Source: Gammaproteobacteria bacterium
GTDB taxonomy: Bacteria > Pseudomonadota > Gammaproteobacteria > Pseudomonadales > Pseudohongiellaceae
Length of the DNA stretch: 6,239 nucleotides
Direction: 5' to 3'
Assembly: GCA_947377625.1 (NCBI GenBank)
Contig: CANCGR010000169.1
Location: 1-6,239 of the forward strand
In this document: positions 3,347-6,239 of the stretch, in pieces
Position numbering within the stretch: position 1 is the stretch's first letter
How the letters are laid out: the number at the start of each line of letters is the position of its first letter
Notes under the pieces: generated by a model
Database searches by the model: none
What the model was told of the DNA's origin: nothing
The model's input: the letters and a program-made list of their open reading frames with translations, nothing else
Made by a program: the position numbers and the translations under genes

Positions 3347-6239
3347 TGAAGGCGTCACTGCATACAATTGTGTTGCTGTTGCTTTTTTGCTGCAGTGGGT
3401 TGCTGCATGCACAAGACCAAGCCAATAATTTTTTGTCCGTTACCGTCAATTTGCAGGCAAACGAAATACGATTGCTGGAAATTGACCAGCAGGGTACGGA
3501 TTTGCTGATCAGCGTCGCCGATGGAAGCCTGCAGACTCTCATCAATCATCCCTTGGGACACTCGGGTCAGGAACTCGTGCTGGTCGGTCCCTATCCTGCG
3601 GCTGTTTCATTGACTGTGAGTGCGACAGTCATTGATGGCACAACCCCGGCAGTGCTGCCGCTGCAAAGTCACCGCTTGTCAGCCAATGATCCTGCGGTTC
3701 CTGCCTATCGGGCATTGACTGAAGCCGGCAAACTTTTCCGGTTGGGTACTGCTGATGCGCTCGCCTCGGCGTTGCGTTTGTATGCAGATGTAGATTCCAG
3801 CTTGTTGCCGCCCCAGTGGCGTTACTACCCGCAGTATCTGGCTGCCAAAGTCGAATTTTTCCTGTTTGATCTTGCTGCGGCCAAAGCGCGTCTGCGGGCT
3901 TTGCCTCCCGCTGCCTGCACGATGCCGCTCTATTGTTACAAGGCGGATTTGCTGTTGCAGGAAATCCTGTTTGCACAGGACGAATTCGGGCCGGTAATTG
4001 CCAGCTTGAGCGCCTGGCGTCAGCAGCTGGAAACCGCAGAATACAGCCAGAATTATCTGGCCGACCTGTGTTTGCTGCTGGTTAATCTTGGCATCTCGGA
4101 TGTCCTCACCGGCAACCACGCACGTTCATTGCAGGAACTTGAATCAGCGATGGCGCTGGCTCAACAACTGCAGAGCAAACAGTTGACTGGTGAAGCGCTC
4201 AATGGCCTTGCAACCTGGCATTTCCAACCTGCGCATCGCAACCTCACGCTGGTAGCTGATTATTTGCAGCAAGCCGCAGACCAGCTGCGTGGCGCCAAAG
4301 ATGACCGTGCCTATGTCTCTGTGGCCCACAATCTGGGGATGACTTATTCCAATTTGGGTGAATTGCAGTTGGCACAGAGGACTTTATTGCAGGCCTTGCC
4401 GATTGCCGAGCGATCTCCCGATATGTTGCTGCGCGAAGCCATGTATGGAGAATTGGCTAATGTCTACAAGAGCGCAGGTGACTGGAACCCGGCGGAACAT
4501 TATTACCGCTTGGCAATTGAGCTTGACGGAAAATTCGGACGTGACGGACGTCAGTATAACCAGCTCAACAAACTGGGCAGTCTTTTGCGTGAAAAAGGCG
4601 ATGCCAACGCAGCCTTGAACATGCATCAGCAAGCGCTGGATTATTTTCTCAGCAATGGCCCGCAGCAAGCAGTGGGGTCTGTACTGCAGGAGCAGGCGCT
4701 TGATCACCTGGCACTGGGGCATCTGAATGACGCGGCTCGCTTGCTTGAGAGCGTGGGCAATGCAGGGGCCAGCGGCAAACGCCTCTTTGATGGCACTGAC
4801 AATGTGATTGGTCGCGCCAAAGTGGCAATGGCGCAGGGCAATCTGTCGCAGGCTTTGCAATTGGCCCGCTCGCACTGGCAAGCAATTGCCGACATTGACA
4901 GCAATCTGCCGGACAAGATGCAGCTTGCCACGCTGTTGATGCAAATACAGCGACAACGCGGCGAGCTGGTATTGGCCAGTGGTTATGGCGAACAGATGGT
5001 TAAATTATCCGATGACATACGCGGCCAGCTGGAACATATCCGGTTGGGAGCTGCCTGGTCGGCGCGTGTGCATGATGGTTATCGTGAGTATGCAGAGCTG
5101 TTGATTGATCGTTACCACAAGGAAGGCAAAGCCGGCTTGCTGCAACAGGCACTGTCAGTGCTGGAAAATTCGCGGGCCCAAAATCTGTTGTTGCAGCGGC
5201 AGCTGGCCAGCACTCTTAAAAGTGGTGAGTCGGTTGAGCGCCGTAATTTGCGCCGCCGCCTGACCGAAATCAGCAATCGCAGGGCCGCATTGCTGGTGGG
5301 CTCGCCTGATTATGAAGCTGTGAGTCTGGAATATTTCCAGTTGTTGGAAACGTTCCAGTCAAACTACTCGCGTCTTGATGAGAAAGATGCCGGCACAGCG
5401 CCATTTCAGCCCGTGCAAGCCCATGGCAAGCTGGGCAGCAAGAAAGCATTGATCGAGTTCTTGTGCATAAAAGACCGGCATTGCCATGCGCTGGTAATGA
5501 ACGACAAAGAGCTCAAGGTGTTTGATGCAGGCAGCTTTGCAGAAGTGGCTGATCTTTCGAAACGCCTGAATCTGTCATTGCGCACACCCGGATCATCCAG
5601 TGCCCAGGCAAGACAGACGCTGGGATCGTTGCTATTGGGTGGCATCGTGACTGATCCGATGTTAACAGGCAGAAATGAACTGCTGGTGGTGGCGGATTTT
5701 CCCCTCAACAATTTGCCCTTCGCAGCCTTGACGGTGGGCAACGGTGAAGCAGTAGTTCAGCATTATGTGATTAGCACGATTCCATCAATGGCCTCCTGGC
5801 AGGCTGAACCGCCGCGCAAACGTGAGCATGCGCTCGATGTTGCGGTGTTCGCCGACCCGGTGTTCAGTGCAGAGTCGCTGCAGAAGAGTGCAGGCAGTTC
5901 CACAAGTTTTACCGGCTGGTTGCAGAGTCTTGACCGCTTGCGCTGGTCCGGCAAGGAGGCCAGTGATCTGGCCACGATGTTTGCGGGCAGCTCGGTGAAG
6001 ATTTACACCCGTGAAGCGGCCACCCGCGAAAACCTGCTCAAGCAAGAAACCCGTTCAGCCCGCATCCTGCATATTGCTTCCCATGCCTATTACAACGAGA
6101 GCATGCAGGACCTGGTGGGGATTGCCTTTTCTGCTGCTGACCCCACGTCCCAAAACGGTGACTTCCTGACTTTGCAGGAACTGTTTGATACAAGCTTCCA
6201 GGCGGAGCTGGTGGTGATTTCCGGCTGTGATACCGGCGT
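3343..6239 (+). CDS. Exported TPR-CHAT caspase-like peptidase, C-terminus beyond the window
   Basis: The reading frame is open for 965 codons and runs off the right edge. Residues 1-23 are a Sec signal peptide: MMK, a hydrophobic core IVLLLLFCCSGLL, and likely cleavage after LHA. Residues 24-110 are beta-rich, with VTVNLQANEIRLLEIDQQGTDLLI-like strands (split here: VTVNLQANEIRLLEI and DQQGTDLLISV) recalling the pre-peptidase-like sandwich before some TPR-CHAT proteins. A helical region follows, with recognisable TPRs at about 323-356, 364-398, 404-438 and 443-472. ENSRAQNLLLQRQL (608-621) is the helix that normally precedes CHAT. The CHAT domain starts near 700; LLVVADFPLNNLPFAAL (779-795) corresponds to the family's VPDGxLxxLPFxAL. 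The catalytic dyad is H914 in LHIASHAYY and C962 in VVISGCDTG, so it looks active. CHAT peptidases are clan CD, related to caspases and separase, and TPRs bind partners or substrates. Export to the periplasm or beyond is inferred. Substrate and role are unknown. The start may be 3343 or 3346, both in frame, with no Shine-Dalgarno of their own. Confidence 0.92.
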   Translation, partial: MMKASLHTIVLLLLFCCSGLLHAQDQANNFLSVTVNLQANEIRLLEIDQQGTDLLISVADGSLQTLINHPLGHSGQELVLVGPYPAAVSLTVSATVIDGTTPAVLPLQSHRLSANDPAVPAYRALTEAGKLFRLGTADALASALRLYADVDSSLLPPQWRYYPQYLAAKVEFFLFDLAAAKARLRALPPAACTMPLYCYKADLLLQEILFAQDEFGPVIASLSAWRQQLETAEYSQNYLADLCLLLVNLGISDVLTGNHARSLQELESAMALAQQLQSKQLTGEALNGLATWHFQPAHRNLTLVADYLQQAADQLRGAKDDRAYVSVAHNLGMTYSNLGELQLAQRTLLQALPIAERSPDMLLREAMYGELANVYKSAGDWNPAEHYYRLAIELDGKFGRDGRQYNQLNKLGSLLREKGDANAALNMHQQALDYFLSNGPQQAVGSVLQEQALDHLALGHLNDAARLLESVGNAGASGKRLFDGTDNVIGRAKVAMAQGNLSQALQLARSHWQAIADIDSNLPDKMQLATLLMQIQRQRGELVLASGYGEQMVKLSDDIRGQLEHIRLGAAWSARVHDGYREYAELLIDRYHKEGKAGLLQQALSVLENSRAQNLLLQRQLASTLKSGESVERRNLRRRLTEISNRRAALLVGSPDYEAVSLEYFQLLETFQSNYSRLDEKDAGTAPFQPVQAHGKLGSKKALIEFLCIKDRHCHALVMNDKELKVFDAGSFAEVADLSKRLNLSLRTPGSSSAQARQTLGSLLLGGIVTDPMLTGRNELLVVADFPLNNLPFAALTVGNGEAVVQHYVISTIPSMASWQAEPPRKREHALDVAVFADPVFSAESLQKSAGSSTSFTGWLQSLDRLRWSGKEASDLATMFAGSSVKIYTREAATRENLLKQETRSARILHIASHAYYNESMQDLVGIAFSAADPTSQNGDFLTLQELFDTSFQAELVVISGCDTG

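Noticed and set aside
3679..4119. Minus-strand 146-codon ORF over the CHAT gene
   Set aside because: Antisense shadow of the exported TPR-CHAT frame; composition and content show no domain.
4384..4956. Minus-strand 190-codon ORF inside the CHAT gene
   Set aside because: It lies fully antisense to the TPR region, has no recognisable domain or Shine-Dalgarno, and the plus frame has clear family motifs. It is a shadow.

Overview
The window looks like a chromosomal segment of a moderate-GC gammaproteobacterium. The best marker is a close FklB/FKBP22-type peptidyl-prolyl isomerase. A YjbR/MmcQ protein, a PurN-like formyltransferase and a structured dispersed repeat fit a free-living, possibly marine lineage, but I cannot place it below class. 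I see no rRNA, tRNA, CRISPR array, transposase or phage gene.

Left part, minus strand: the N-terminal 169 residues of a histone-deacetylase-superfamily (AcuC/HDAC-like) amidohydrolase run off the left edge, with a plausible sigma-70 promoter upstream. Between it and the next gene lies a 106-bp element with 17-bp perfect inverted ends enclosing a second stem and two small hairpins. Then come, all on the minus strand and in order of transcription, yjbR (2559-2227), a divergent PurN-like glycinamide ribonucleotide formyltransferase (2176-1580) and a TipA-type MerR regulator with a TipAS ligand domain (1523-765). The yjbR-purN junction is odd: the yjbR stop sits inside a 12-bp tandem repeat, directly after an A-AAA-AAA slippery heptamer, and the -1 frame runs open into purN.

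Right part, plus strand: fklB is divergent from yjbR. It is followed after about 100 bp by a very large gene, open to the right edge, that encodes an exported TPR-CHAT protein: signal peptide, beta-rich N-terminal region, helical/TPR array and a caspase-like CHAT peptidase domain with both the catalytic His and Cys in place. This gene has no visible Shine-Dalgarno of its own. A short leader ORF with a good Shine-Dalgarno overlaps its start codon by ATGA, which suggests translational coupling.

The most noteworthy item is the predicted exported CHAT protease. The other genes are housekeeping or accessory genes with no evident shared pathway, and nothing seen links them functionally to the CHAT protein.
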